A DNA stretch of 64,000 nt from assembly GCA_001939945.1 (NCBI GenBank), contig MOEB01000005.1:111993-175992 (forward strand), read 5' to 3'. The stretch's first letter is position 1, and every line of letters starts with the position of its first letter. The notes under the pieces are model-generated. The model ran no database searches and was not told the DNA's origin. It was given only the letters and a program-made list of their open reading frames with translations. Source of the stretch: Aerophototrophica crusticola (GTDB lineage: Bacteria; Pseudomonadota; Alphaproteobacteria; Azospirillales; Azospirillaceae). A program made the position numbers and the translations under genes. Shown in pieces: positions 26,411 to 34,991 of the stretch.

Positions 26411-27868
26411 TCACCTCAAAATGAACCGCAGCAACCTCTCCATCCGCGGCCCATAGGGCGGCTTTGTCAGCCAGCCGCCGTTGAGGCGGGCCTGGTGGAA
26501 CACGCTCTTGGCGTGGCTGAAGGTGCGGAAGCCGGCCTCGCCGTGGTAGGCGCCGATGCCGCTTTCCCCCACCCCGCCGAAGGGCAGCTCCTCCTGCACG
26601 CAGTGGAGCAGCGTGTCGTTCACCGTCACCCCGCCGGACACGGTGCGTTCCAGGGTCTGGTCCACCGTGTGGGCGTTGTGGCTGTAGAGGTAGAGCGCCA
26701 GGGGACGCGGCCGGGCGTTCACATAGGCCCAGGCGCCTTCAAGGCTGTCATAGGGCACCAGGGGCAGGACGGGGCCGAAGATCTCCTCCCGCATCACCGC
26801 CGCCTCGTCCGGCGCGCCCAGCACCAGGGCGGGGGGCAGCTTGCGCCGGGCGGGGTCCAGCGTCTCCCCCGCCGGGTTGATCTCCATCACGTGGGCACCG
26901 CGGCGGCGGGCGTCGGCCAGCAGGCCGGCCAAGCGCTGTGCGTGCCTGTCATTGACGATGGCGCTGTAGTCGGGGTTGGAGCCCAAGGTGGGGTAGAGCC
27001 TGGCCACCGCGCGCAGGGCGGCATCGGCGAACGCCGCCTCCGTCCCCTTCGGCAGCAGCACATAGTCGGGGGCGATGCAGGTCTGGCCGGCGTTGAACAG
27101 CTTGCCGGCCATGATGTTTTCCGCCGCCTTGTCCAGCGGGTAATCCGGCGCCACCAGGGCGGGGGACTTGCCGCCCAGCTCCAGCGTCACCGGCACCAAA
27201 TTCTCCGCCGCCGCCCGCATGACGCTGCGGCCCACGGGCGTGGAGCCGGTGAACAGCAGATGGTCGAACCTCAGGCGGGAGAAGGCCTGGGCCACGTCCG
27301 CCCCGCCCTGCACCACGGTGACCTCTGCCGGCTCGAACACCTCCGCCAGCAGCCGTTCCAGCAGGTCGGCGGTGCGGGGGGTGAACTCCGACGGCTTCAG
27401 CATCACCCGGTTGCCGGCGGCGATGGCCGCGGTCAGGGGGGCCAGGCTGAGCTGCACCGGGTAGTTCCAGGGCGCGATGATCCCCACCACCCCCAGCGGC
27501 TGGTAGATCACCCGCCCCGTGCCCGGCCGGAACATCATGTCGATGGGCCGGCGGCGCGGCTTCATCCACGACCGGAAGTTCTTGCGGGCATGGCGGATGC
27601 CGGCCAGCACCGGGTACAGGTCCGCCAGCTTCGTCTCATGCGCGGAGCGGTGCCCGAAATCCTGGCGGACCGCGTCCACCAGCGGTTCCTGGTATTTCAG
27701 CACCGCCTTGGCCAGGGCGGCCAGGGCCGCGGCCCGGCGCTCCGCCGGCAAGGGTCCCTGCTCCAGATAGGCCTTGCGCTGCGCGTCCAGGATGCCCGCC
27801 AGCCGGTCGGCCAGGGCGGACCGGGCACGGGATTCCTGCAACGGGAACTCGATGACGGCATCGGTCAT
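26411..27868 (-). CDS. calB: Coniferyl aldehyde dehydrogenase
   Basis: A 485-residue aldehyde dehydrogenase. Family signatures are VVGIIAPWNYPVQLS, the catalytic Glu in TLELGGKSPALV and the catalytic Cys in FNAGQTCIAPDYV, plus EEIFGPVLP. The C-terminal IGAYHGEAGFRTFSHAKSV fits the coniferyl aldehyde dehydrogenase branch, which oxidises lignin-derived and other aldehydes to acids with NAD. ATG at 27868 follows GGGAGGT; 13 extra upstream codons in the open frame are unlikely to be used. No other lignin catabolism genes are present, so a broader aldehyde role is possible. Confidence 0.88.
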   Translation of the reverse strand: MTDAVIEFPLQESRARSALADRLAGILDAQRKAYLEQGPLPAERRAAALAALAKAVLKYQEPLVDAVRQDFGHRSAHETKLADLYPVLAGIRHARKNFRSWMKPRRRPIDMMFRPGTGRVIYQPLGVVGIIAPWNYPVQLSLAPLTAAIAAGNRVMLKPSEFTPRTADLLERLLAEVFEPAEVTVVQGGADVAQAFSRLRFDHLLFTGSTPVGRSVMRAAAENLVPVTLELGGKSPALVAPDYPLDKAAENIMAGKLFNAGQTCIAPDYVLLPKGTEAAFADAALRAVARLYPTLGSNPDYSAIVNDRHAQRLAGLLADARRRGAHVMEINPAGETLDPARRKLPPALVLGAPDEAAVMREEIFGPVLPLVPYDSLEGAWAYVNARPRPLALYLYSHNAHTVDQTLERTVSGGVTVNDTLLHCVQEELPFGGVGESGIGAYHGEAGFRTFSHAKSVFHQARLNGGWLTKPPYGPRMERLLRFILR

Positions 27869-28003
27869 GGCGCACCTCCCGGCGGTACCCGTCCCCCGGC
27901 CCGTCACGCGGGCCTGGGCGGCACCTTTTGCTCATATGGCGGTCGCGGCGGCACCGGCAATGCCCGCCCCCCTTCATGGGAAACGCGCCAGGGGCCCGTC
28001 CGT

Positions 28004-28525
28004 TCAGTTACGCCGGAACCGCTCCGCCTTCATGGTGCGGTATCCCTGGGAGGAAGGGAACCGCATTTCCACCCGCTGCCGCGCGTCGCGGTCGGTGGTG
28101 GCGCCCACCAGCACGGTGCGGCCCTGCATCCATTCCTCCGCCCAGCCGGGGGCATGGGCGTGGCGGCGGGCCATGTCGTTGATCGTGGCCACTTCCCAGA
28201 GCCGGGCATGGGACAGGCTGGACTTGTCCAGGATGTACAGCCGGTCCTTGGGCGCGTTCATGGCGGCGGCCAGTTCCACCTCCGCCTTCTCCTTGGCCTC
28301 GGCGACGGTCGCCAGCTCCCCCTGGATGCGGCCAACCTCGCCCTCCGCCTCCGACAGCATGCCGCGCAGGGTGGTGCAGGCCACCTCCAGCCGCTGGTTC
28401 TCCTCCTCGGACTGGCGGGATTCCCGTTGGAAGGCCACCACGTCGCCCTCCATCCGCCGCATGACGGCCGCGGCATAGGCCACCGACATCAGGAAGATCA
28501 GGACGAAGGAGACATCCAGGATCAT
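28004..28525 (-). CDS. Membrane-anchored coiled-coil protein (partner B)
   Basis: A 173-residue protein of unknown family. Residues 3-20 form one membrane segment (LDVSFVLIFLMSVAYAAAV), residues 25-90 a charged coiled coil (ESRQSEEENQRLEVACTTLR and onward), and residues 93-173 a small globular domain (RLYILDKSSLSHARLWEV, then VLVGATTDRDARQRVEMRF and YRTMKAE). The topology is probably N-in with a cytoplasmic body, though this is not certain. It lies 15 bases downstream of a gene with the same three-part layout, so they are likely co-expressed and may interact. Confidence 0.7.
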   Translation of the reverse strand: MILDVSFVLIFLMSVAYAAAVMRRMEGDVVAFQRESRQSEEENQRLEVACTTLRGMLSEAEGEVGRIQGELATVAEAKEKAEVELAAAMNAPKDRLYILDKSSLSHARLWEVATINDMARRHAHAPGWAEEWMQGRTVLVGATTDRDARQRVEMRFPSSQGYRTMKAERFRRN

Positions 28526-28540
28526 GGCATCAACCCGGGC

Positions 28541-29131
28541 CTATTCCGCCGCCATGGCGGGCACGGACTGGGCCTGCAGCTTCGACACCACATAGCCCCC
28601 CTCCGCCGGGTAGGCGGCCTTGGCCAGCTTCGCGGCCTCTTCCGGCGTGTCGGCCCAGACTTCCAGCAGGTGGCGGACGCCGCGCAGCTTGCCGTCGCGG
28701 GCGCCGGGCTGGCCGCCGGACAGCATGCCGCCCAGGCCCAGGGTGCCGGTGAACAGGCGCCGCCCCTCCGTGGGATCGCCCAGCTCATGCACCACCAGGT
28801 AGCTGTCGTCCTTGGCCAGCTTGATGCGGCGCTGCACGTCGGCCAGGTTGGCCTGCATGGCCTTCTTGTCCAGTTCCGCCTGCCGGGCCCGCTCCTGCGC
28901 GCCGCGGTAGCGCTTGTCCAGATCCTCCTGCTGGCGGGCCATCATCTGGTTTCGCTCCTTCAGCCGCAGCAGCCCGTTGCGCCGGGTCAGCAACAGGATC
29001 TGCCGCGCCAGCGACAGCCCCACCGCGGCGATGGCGGCGACGAAGGCCAGGATGAAGAGGGCGAGGGTACTGCTCAAGTGCGGTCCAGACCAGGGACGGG
29101 GTTCAGGGCGGCAACCAGCATTAGGTAACAT
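28541..29131 (-). CDS. Membrane-anchored coiled-coil protein (partner A)
   Basis: A 196-residue protein of unknown family. One membrane segment (STLALFILAFVAAIAAVGLS, about residues 20-40) leads into a coiled coil (NQMMARQQEDLDKRYRGAQ onward) and a C-terminal domain with DDSYLVVHELGDPTEGRRLF and VWADTPEEAAKLAKAAYP. The start is uncertain: ATG at 29131 is in frame, but a TTG at 29077 would put the membrane segment at the very N-terminus. The C-terminal domain shares a V-A-T-A-YP-GY-K spacing with its downstream neighbour, suggesting old paralogy. Confidence 0.68.
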   Translation of the reverse strand: MLPNAGCRPEPRPWSGPHLSSTLALFILAFVAAIAAVGLSLARQILLLTRRNGLLRLKERNQMMARQQEDLDKRYRGAQERARQAELDKKAMQANLADVQRRIKLAKDDSYLVVHELGDPTEGRRLFTGTLGLGGMLSGGQPGARDGKLRGVRHLLEVWADTPEEAAKLAKAAYPAEGGYVVSKLQAQSVPAMAAE

Positions 29132-29331
29132 TTTAGCCAAATGCCGTCACCATCAATCCTGGCTTCCGCCCCCGATTCATTCACCGGAAACACAAACTCC
29201 CGCGGTTCAAACCCCGTTAACATACCAGGAATTGTATGAGCACTGCGCGATCATTGCCGCGCCGTGACGATCCAACCGCCCCGCCTGTTGCCAGACCCGA
29301 GCCTGACGGCGGATGAGACAGGAGGAAGGCC

Positions 29332-30348
29332 ATGAGGGGCCAAGTGGTGGTGATCACGGGCGCGTCCAGCGGCATCGGCCGCGCCACGGCGCGGGCCTTT
29401 GCGGCGGAAGGGGCCGCGGTGGTCCTGGCGGCCCGGCGGGAGGCGGCCCTGCACCAGGCGGCGGAGGACGTGCTGCGGGCCGGCGGCCGGGCCATGGCCG
29501 TGCCCACGGACGTGCGCGACCTGAACGGCATGAAGCGGCTGGCCGACCGGGCGGTGGACGCCTTCGGCGGGCTGGACGTCTGGGTCAACAACGCCGGCAT
29601 GGCCAGCTTCGGCAAGTTCGACGAGACCCCGCCCGAGGCCTTCACCGCTGTGGTGGACACCACCTTCATGGGGGTGGTGCACGGCTTCTACGCCGCCCTG
29701 CCGCACATGAAGGACCAGGGTTACGGCCACATCATCACCACCGCCTCCATCGCCGGGCGCACGCCCACGCCGTACCACGCGGCCTACGGCGCGGCGAAGC
29801 ACGCGGTCATGGGCTTCATCGAGTCCGTGCGCGGGGAACTGGAACAGGACGGCTTCACCGACATCCACCTGTCCAGCGTGCTGCCCGGCCCGGTGGACAC
29901 CCCCTTCTGGCAGCACGCCGCCAACTACAGCGGCCGGGCCATCCAGGCCCTGCAACCCGCCAAACCGCCGGAGCAGGTGGCGGAGACCATCCTGCGCCTG
30001 GCCAGGTCCCCGAAGCGGGAGACGGGGGTGGGCATCCCGCCCTGGGCGCTGGAATTGGGCATGGCCCTGGCCGGCGGCGCCATCGAGCGGAAGATGGCCG
30101 GCCTGACCCGCAACAAGCTGTTCGACCCCCGCTTCCGTCCCCGCACCGCGGGATCGCTGCTGAGCCCCATGGCGGAGTTCACCGGCGTGTCCGGCGGCTG
30201 GCGGGACCGGCAGCAGAAATCGCAGGGCGACGGCCGCCGCACCCCCGCCAAGGCCGCCGGCCTGGGCCTGGGCGGCCTGCTGGCCTTGGCCGTGCCGTTG
30301 GGCGCCGCCGCCTACCACCGCTACCAGCGGCACGGGAAGGTGTTCTGA
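29332..30348 (+). CDS. SDR-family short-chain dehydrogenase
   Basis: A 338-residue classical SDR. The cofactor motif is TGASSGIG (residues 9-16), NNAG lies at 86-89, and the catalytic residues are Ser139 (TTASIAG), Tyr152 and Lys156 (YGAAK). The C-terminal 100 residues extend beyond the core and end in a hydrophobic segment (GLGLGGLLALAVPLGAAAY), possibly a membrane tether, with a short basic tail. This layout occurs in SDRs acting on lipids or retinoid-like substrates; the actual substrate is unknown. ATG at 29332 follows GGAGGAAG. Confidence 0.88.
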   Translation: MRGQVVVITGASSGIGRATARAFAAEGAAVVLAARREAALHQAAEDVLRAGGRAMAVPTDVRDLNGMKRLADRAVDAFGGLDVWVNNAGMASFGKFDETPPEAFTAVVDTTFMGVVHGFYAALPHMKDQGYGHIITTASIAGRTPTPYHAAYGAAKHAVMGFIESVRGELEQDGFTDIHLSSVLPGPVDTPFWQHAANYSGRAIQALQPAKPPEQVAETILRLARSPKRETGVGIPPWALELGMALAGGAIERKMAGLTRNKLFDPRFRPRTAGSLLSPMAEFTGVSGGWRDRQQKSQGDGRRTPAKAAGLGLGGLLALAVPLGAAAYHRYQRHGKVF

Positions 30349-30355
30349 GGGGGCG

Positions 30356-30371
30356 CTTTCGAATTCGAAAG
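30356..30371. repeat. Perfect 16-base palindrome, copy 1
   Basis: CTTTCGAATTCGAAAG, 7 bases past the SDR stop codon. An identical copy lies at 58302-58317 between divergent genes. A perfect 16-base match in both places is unlikely by chance in GC-rich DNA, but no function is evident. Confidence 0.55.
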
Positions 30372-30430
30372 TCGTTCTGATGACGATTCTTGATGGTCGT
30401 CATCCTGAGGATGCGGCGGGAGTTGATGTC

Positions 30431-30590
30431 GAACCGCCCCACCGCGTCCCCTACCCCAGTGGGGGAGGGACAGGGAGAGGGGTTGGGCCCTGTCCGGTAA
30501 AGGGAACCTGCGGATACGGTCCTGCTGTCCTGATCGCACCACCCCTCACCCTGTCCCTCTCCCCCCAGGAGAGGGGACGGGACGGCACTG
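30431..30590. repeat. CCCTCTCC-type intergenic repeat, copy 1
   Basis: The gap 30349-30649 contains no gene. This element starts CACCGCGTCCCCTACCCC, continues GGGAGGGACAGGGAGAGGGG, and closes with CACCCTGTCCCTCTCC-type sequence that can pair with the opening arm. A second copy is at 41761-41885. Confidence 0.6.
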
Positions 30591-30649
30591 TTCGACCCAT
30601 CTTACCACCGGAACTCAGCGACCTCCTCGCCCGGCCTAGGCGTCCCCCC

Positions 30650-31288
30650 TCAATACCAAGGCGCCGCCAGCCCCTCCCGCTCGAACGCCTGGCGGACGGC
30701 CGGACGTTCCACCATCCGGGCGGCGTGGGCGCCCAGGTTGGGCAGGGTCCGGGGCGGGCGGCCGGCGAAGTTGCGGCCCCAGCGCACCATCATCAGCAGC
30801 ATGTGGTCGGCGACGCACACCGTGTCGCCCAGCAGGTAGTGCTTGCCCTCCAGCGCCTTTTCCAGCAGGTCGAACATGCCGTTCAGCCGCTGCTCCGCCG
30901 CCGCCTTCACCGCCGGGGCGTGGGCCGGGTCGGTGCTGTAGCGGTCCGGGTAGTAATAGGTGATGTAGGCGGGCTGCACCGTGTTGGTCAGGTGGATCAG
31001 CCACTGGTAAGCCAGCGCCCTCTCCCGCGTCCCCACCGGCGGCATCAGCCCCGCCTCCGGGAACCTGTCCGCCAGGTGCAGCAGGATGGCCGCCGTCTCG
31101 AAGATCGGCTGGTCCCCGTCCACCAGGGTCGGGATCAGGCCGGTGGGGTTCAGCCGCCGATACCCCTCGCTGTTCTGCGCCCCTTGCGTGCGGTCCACCA
31201 GCTCAAGCGCATAGGGCACGCCCAGCTCTTCCAGCACCATGTGGGGGGCGAGGCTGGCATTGCCGGGGTAATAGTGCAGGGTCAGCAT
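30650..31288 (-). CDS. Glutathione S-transferase family protein
   Basis: A 212-residue GST. The N-terminal thioredoxin fold starts MLTLHYYPGNASLAPHMVLE with a Ser/Asn active-site region. NPTGLIPTLVDGD gives the cis-proline, and FETAAILLHLADRF the glutathione-binding helix. The helical domain contains YLLGDTVCVADHMLLMM. It is a cytoplasmic conjugating or isomerising enzyme with unknown substrate. ATG at 31288 fits family N-termini; the longer open frame runs antisense through the toxin gene. It is only 25 bases downstream of the ParE-like gene on the same strand. Confidence 0.88.
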   Translation of the reverse strand: MLTLHYYPGNASLAPHMVLEELGVPYALELVDRTQGAQNSEGYRRLNPTGLIPTLVDGDQPIFETAAILLHLADRFPEAGLMPPVGTRERALAYQWLIHLTNTVQPAYITYYYPDRYSTDPAHAPAVKAAAEQRLNGMFDLLEKALEGKHYLLGDTVCVADHMLLMMVRWGRNFAGRPPRTLPNLGAHAARMVERPAVRQAFEREGLAAPWY

Positions 31289-31313
31289 GTCGGGCTTTCT
31301 CGGCAGGGGTGGG

Positions 31314-31634
31314 TCAGGCGGGGAAAATCTTCGTGAAGTCCCGCGCGCCGTGCAGGATGCGCAGCACCTGCCGGGTCTCCGGCGCATAGGCGATGATGAA
31401 AGGCGGCTCGGCCACGAAAAGCACCGCGTACCGGGTGGGGACGTCGGGCCGCTTATGCCCGTAGGACCAGCCGTCGGCAATGTCCTTGCAACGGCGCACC
31501 AGCCGGTCGCGCGTCTTCCGCGCCACCATGGGGCCCCAGTCCCGCTGGCTGTCCTTCAAGATGGAGAGTAGGTCCCTGGCAGCATCGCGGGACAGGTTCC
31601 CGGGAAGGTCGTCAAACAAGCCGCCAGGGCGCAT
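31314..31634 (-). CDS. RelE/ParE-family toxin
   Basis: A 106-residue protein. The pattern LLSILKDSQRDWGPMVARK, RLVRRCKDIADG and YAVLFVAEPPFIIAYAPE, then VLRILHGARDF, is that of the RelE/ParE superfamily, with the closing ILHGARDF strand especially typical. ParE members poison gyrase and RelE members cut mRNA; which applies cannot be told. The start overlaps the antitoxin stop (ATGA). It appears intact. Confidence 0.82.
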   Translation of the reverse strand: MRPGGLFDDLPGNLSRDAARDLLSILKDSQRDWGPMVARKTRDRLVRRCKDIADGWSYGHKRPDVPTRYAVLFVAEPPFIIAYAPETRQVLRILHGARDFTKIFPA

Positions 31635-31873
31635 CAGGGCTCGTTCCCGGCCCCGCGCGGCGAGTCATCCCCAGCCTCCAGCGCCGCCCATTCCTGTTCC
31701 AACCCAGCGAGCATCTCCGCCAGTTCTGCCGCGGGCACGGGACCGTTGGCCCGCAGATCGTCCGCGGCGGCATCCAACAGGGCGGCCAGCGCCTGCGCCT
31801 GCTGATGCGTCTCCCCATCCCGGCCCAGGGTCGGGGCAGGACGGCCAAGTCTATGGGCAGGGGACCGGTTCAT
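31634..31873 (-). CDS. Antitoxin of the RelE/ParE-type module
   Basis: A 79-residue acidic protein immediately upstream of the toxin, whose start codon overlaps its stop. It is Ala/Glu-rich and helical (QALAALLDAAADDLRANG, ELAEMLAGLEQEWAALEAG). This suits a toxin-wrapping antitoxin, but I do not see a clear ribbon-helix-helix start, so DNA binding is uncertain. Identification rests mainly on position, size and overlap. Confidence 0.68.
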   Translation of the reverse strand: MNRSPAHRLGRPAPTLGRDGETHQQAQALAALLDAAADDLRANGPVPAAELAEMLAGLEQEWAALEAGDDSPRGAGNEP

Positions 31874-32027
31874 GGCAGACCTTCCCGTTGCGATGGCAGT
31901 ACGCTACCACAACGCTGGCCGTCCCCCAACGGGGTGAGGCAACCGCGCATGATCTTACCTCTGGAAAAGGCGAGGTCGATGCGCTTTCCTGCCCAGCGGT
32001 GCCCGCCAGCAGGAACCTTGCTTCCCG

Positions 32028-32729
32028 ATGCAGACCCTCGCCCTGTCCCCGCCGGACCTGGCCGCCGTGCTGGAGCGGGATGGCCATGCCCTTGCCCCGG
32101 CCGTGCTGGACGGGGCGGAGGTGGCGCGCCTCGCCGAGTCGCTGCCGGACCCCGGCAGCCAGGCGGGTACCCGGTCGTTGCTGGCTCTGGCGACGGTGCG
32201 GGCGGTGGCCGCGGATGCCCGCCTGATGTCCCTGGCCCGCCTGGCCCTGGGGGGTGGGGAGGTGCGCGCCGTGCGGGCCACCCTGTTCGACAAGACGCCC
32301 GCCGCCAACTGGAAGGTGGCCTGGCACCAGGACCTCGCCATCGCCGTGGCGGGCCGGGCCGACGTCGCCGGGTTCGGTCCCTGGTCGGTGAAGGACAGCA
32401 TTCCCCATGCCCTGGCGCCCACCGAGGTGTTGGAGCGGATGGTGGCCCTGCGCCTGCACCTGGACGATTGCGGCCCGGCCAACGGCGCCCTGCGGGTGGT
32501 GCCCGGCTCCCACCGGCTCGGCCGGCTGGATGCGGCGGGCGCGGTCGCGGCGGCCAAGGCGTCCGGCAACGTGGCTTGTGCCGCGGCGGCGGGGGACGTG
32601 CTGCTGATGCGCCCCCTGCTGCTCCATGCCTCCCCGCCGGCCGAGGCGCCGGGCCACCGGCGGGTACTGCACCTGGACTATGCCGCCGGCGGGCTGCCCG
32701 GCGGCCTGCGCTGGCATGCCGATGCCTAG
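32028..32729 (+). CDS. Phytanoyl-CoA dioxygenase (PhyH) family protein
   Basis: A 233-residue Fe(II)/2-oxoglutarate oxygenase. The metal ligands are His100 and Asp102 (AWHQD) and His200 (LLLHAS), with Arg211 or Arg212 for 2-oxoglutarate. VVPGSHRLG is the PhyH-typical turn. Such enzymes hydroxylate small molecules; the substrate here is unknown. The end overlaps the mtgA start by 8-14 bases, so translation of the two is coupled although their roles seem unrelated. ATG at 32028. Confidence 0.87.
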   Translation: MQTLALSPPDLAAVLERDGHALAPAVLDGAEVARLAESLPDPGSQAGTRSLLALATVRAVAADARLMSLARLALGGGEVRAVRATLFDKTPAANWKVAWHQDLAIAVAGRADVAGFGPWSVKDSIPHALAPTEVLERMVALRLHLDDCGPANGALRVVPGSHRLGRLDAAGAVAAAKASGNVACAAAAGDVLLMRPLLLHASPPAEAPGHRRVLHLDYAAGGLPGGLRWHADA

Positions 32730-33423
32730 GCCCCTGTCCGGCTTTTCCTGGCGCAAGGCGGCGCGCTGGGCCCTGTTCGCCGTGGCCGGCTTCCTGGCCT
32801 TCAGCCTGCTGTGGGTGGGGCTGTACCGGTTCGTGGACCCGCCGGGCACGCCGCTGATGCTGATCCGCGCCGCGTCCCAGGGCCTGCCGGCGGAGCGGGA
32901 CTGGGTGCCGCTGGACACACTTCCCGCCGGCCTGGTGGAGGCGGTCATCGGGGCGGAGGACAGCCGCTTCTGTGAGCATGGCGGCGTGGACTGGGACGCC
33001 GTGGGTGCGGCCCTGGAGGCGAACGAGGAGGGGCGGCGCCTGCGCGGCGGCAGCACCATCAGCCAGCAGACCGCCAAGAACGCCTTCCTCTGGCCGGACC
33101 GGACCTGGGCCCGCAAGGGGCTGGAACTGTGGTTCACCACGCTGGTGGAGACCTTCTGGCCCAAGCGCCGGATCATGGAGGTCTATTTGAACGTGATCGA
33201 GTGGGCGCCGGGCGTCTATGGCGCGGAGGCCGCCAGCCGCCACTGGTTCGGCAAGCCGGCGGCGCAGCTCACGCGGCGGGAGGCCGCCCTGCTGGCCGCC
33301 ATCATTCCCAGCCCCCTGCGCTGGCGCGCCAACCCGCCCGGCCCCTATGTCGCCGGCCGGGCGCGGGTGCTGGAACAGCGGATGGGCATCGTCCGCCGCG
33401 ACGGGCTCGCGGACTGCGTGTGA
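32716..33423 (+). CDS. mtgA: Monofunctional biosynthetic peptidoglycan transglycosylase
   Basis: A 235-residue inner-membrane glycosyltransferase (GT51) that polymerises lipid II into glycan strands. One membrane anchor (about residues 16-38) precedes the catalytic domain. The catalytic Glu81 is in AVIGAEDSRFCEHGG, followed by GGSTISQQTAKNAF, RIMEVYLNVIEW and GVYGAEAASRHWFGK, all family blocks. There is no transpeptidase domain, as expected for MtgA. The start is ATG 32716 or 32722, both inside the end of the PhyH gene. Confidence 0.96.
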   Translation: MPMPRPLSGFSWRKAARWALFAVAGFLAFSLLWVGLYRFVDPPGTPLMLIRAASQGLPAERDWVPLDTLPAGLVEAVIGAEDSRFCEHGGVDWDAVGAALEANEEGRRLRGGSTISQQTAKNAFLWPDRTWARKGLELWFTTLVETFWPKRRIMEVYLNVIEWAPGVYGAEAASRHWFGKPAAQLTRREAALLAAIIPSPLRWRANPPGPYVAGRARVLEQRMGIVRRDGLADCV

Positions 33424-33459
33424 AGCCTGTACCCTGGAGAAAACCCCGGGGAGGGATGC

Positions 33460-34905
33460 TTGACCGCCACCGTCGCCGTGCCCGCCTGGCTGCTGGTCCT
33501 GTTGCTGGCACTGTCGGGCTGGTTGCTGCTGGACCGGCTGCTGGTGCCGTCGGCCCGCTGGTTCCTGCGGTCCCGGGCCAACCGGGTGCTGGAGCAGGTG
33601 AACGAGCGGCTGAACATCCGCGTGCAGCCCTTCAAGCTGACCCGGCGGCAGGCGCTGGTGGACCTGCTGGCATTCGACACCAAGGTGGTGGAGGCCGCCC
33701 GCCAGCACGCGGAGGCCACGGGCATGCCGCGCGAGGCCGCCATGGCGCAAGCCGAGCGCTACGCGCGGGAGATCGTGCCCGCCTTCAACGCCTATGTGTA
33801 TTTCCGCCTGGGCTATTGGCTGGCGCGGCGGCTGGCCCGCACCCTGTACCGGGTGCGGCTGGGCCATGTGGACCCCGGCGCCCTGGGCAGCGTGCCGGAA
33901 AACGCCACCATCGTCTTCGTCATGAACCACCGCAGCAACATGGACTATGTGCTGGTGGCCTTCCTGGCGGCGGAGCGGGTGGCCCTGTCCTATGCGGTGG
34001 GGGAGTGGGCGCGGGTCTGGCCCTTGCAGGCGCTGGTCCGCTCCATGGGCGCCTATTTCATCCGCCGCAACAGCCAGAGCCCCCTGTACCGCCGGGTGCT
34101 GGAGCGCTATGTGCGCCTGGCCACCGACAACGGCGTGGCCCAGGCCGTCTTCCCGGAGGGCGGGCTGACCCGGGACGGCAGCTTGCGCCCGCCCAAGATG
34201 GGGCTGCTGGACTATATGCTGCGCGGCTTCGACCCGGGCGGGGAGCGGGACATCGTCTTCATCCCCGTGGCCCTGAACTATGACCGGGTGCTGGAGGACC
34301 GCACCCTGCTGGCGGAGCTGGACCGCCAAGCTCCCCGCCCCGGCCGCTGGGCCGCCCTGTCCCGCACCGCCGGGTTCCTGAAGCGCCAGGCAGCCCTGGC
34401 CCTAGGGGGCCGTTGGCAGCGCTTCGGCTATGCCTGCGTGAACGTGGGCGCCCCCGTCTCCGCCCGCCGCTGGGCGTTGGGGGAGGGGGTGGATTTCCGC
34501 AAGCTGGACAACGACGCCCGCTTCGCCGCGGTGGAGCGGCTGGCCCGCCACCTGATGGGCCGCATCGGCGCCGTGGTCCCGGTGCTGCCCGTGCCGCTGC
34601 TGGCAACCGTGCTGCTGCGGGCGGAGGGGCCCCTGTCCGCCCTCGACCTGAAGGCCCGCGCCGCCGGCCTGATCACCGAGCTGGAGGCGGCGGGCGCCCG
34701 CCTGTATCTGCCCCGCCGTACCCGCGACCACGCCCTGGACCTGGCCTTGCGCCAACTGCTGACCCGCCATCTGGCGGTGAGCGACGACGGCACGGCGGAG
34801 GGGATGGTCAGCGCCAACCCGGCGGAACGGCATGTGCTGGCCTACTACGCCAACTCCATCGCCCACCTGCTGGAGGCGGGGAACCGGGCCGCGGCGGCGG
34901 AGTGA
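33460..34905 (+). CDS. PlsB-like glycerol-phosphate acyltransferase
   Basis: A 481-residue membrane-associated acyltransferase. One N-terminal hydrophobic segment (residues 6-26) precedes the PlsC/PlsB domain with NHRSNMD (HX4D, catalytic), the FIRRNSQSPLYRRVLERY block and FPEGG. Family members transfer acyl groups to glycerol-3-phosphate or lysophosphatidate in phospholipid synthesis. It is shorter than E. coli PlsB and lacks its long C-terminal region. The start is the TTG at 33460 behind GGGGAGGG; the nearby ATG at 33456 is out of frame. Confidence 0.83.
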   Translation: MTATVAVPAWLLVLLLALSGWLLLDRLLVPSARWFLRSRANRVLEQVNERLNIRVQPFKLTRRQALVDLLAFDTKVVEAARQHAEATGMPREAAMAQAERYAREIVPAFNAYVYFRLGYWLARRLARTLYRVRLGHVDPGALGSVPENATIVFVMNHRSNMDYVLVAFLAAERVALSYAVGEWARVWPLQALVRSMGAYFIRRNSQSPLYRRVLERYVRLATDNGVAQAVFPEGGLTRDGSLRPPKMGLLDYMLRGFDPGGERDIVFIPVALNYDRVLEDRTLLAELDRQAPRPGRWAALSRTAGFLKRQAALALGGRWQRFGYACVNVGAPVSARRWALGEGVDFRKLDNDARFAAVERLARHLMGRIGAVVPVLPVPLLATVLLRAEGPLSALDLKARAAGLITELEAAGARLYLPRRTRDHALDLALRQLLTRHLAVSDDGTAEGMVSANPAERHVLAYYANSIAHLLEAGNRAAAAE

Positions 34906-34959
34906 CCGGGTCTCGGATGCGGGCACGAGCCGGGGGCGTTGAGGAAGCAGGAAAAGCCG

Positions 34960-34991
34960 GAGGGGGCGGCCGGTCCCCCGGTCGCCCCCTC
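34960..34991 (+). terminator. Hairpin after the acyltransferase gene
   Basis: GAGGGGGCG (34960-34968) pairs with CGCCCCCTC (34983-34991), with a GGT/ACC-containing inner loop. It lies 55 bases past the stop. No T run follows, so the terminator call is moderate. Confidence 0.45.

Noticed and set aside
26324..29128. A 934-residue plus-strand open frame antisense to calB and the coiled-coil pair
   Set aside because: It crosses several real genes antisense and has shadow-type composition.
29190..29220. tRNA-like T arm around GCGGTTCAAACCCC
   Set aside because: The flanking stem does not pair and no acceptor or anticodon arms can be drawn.
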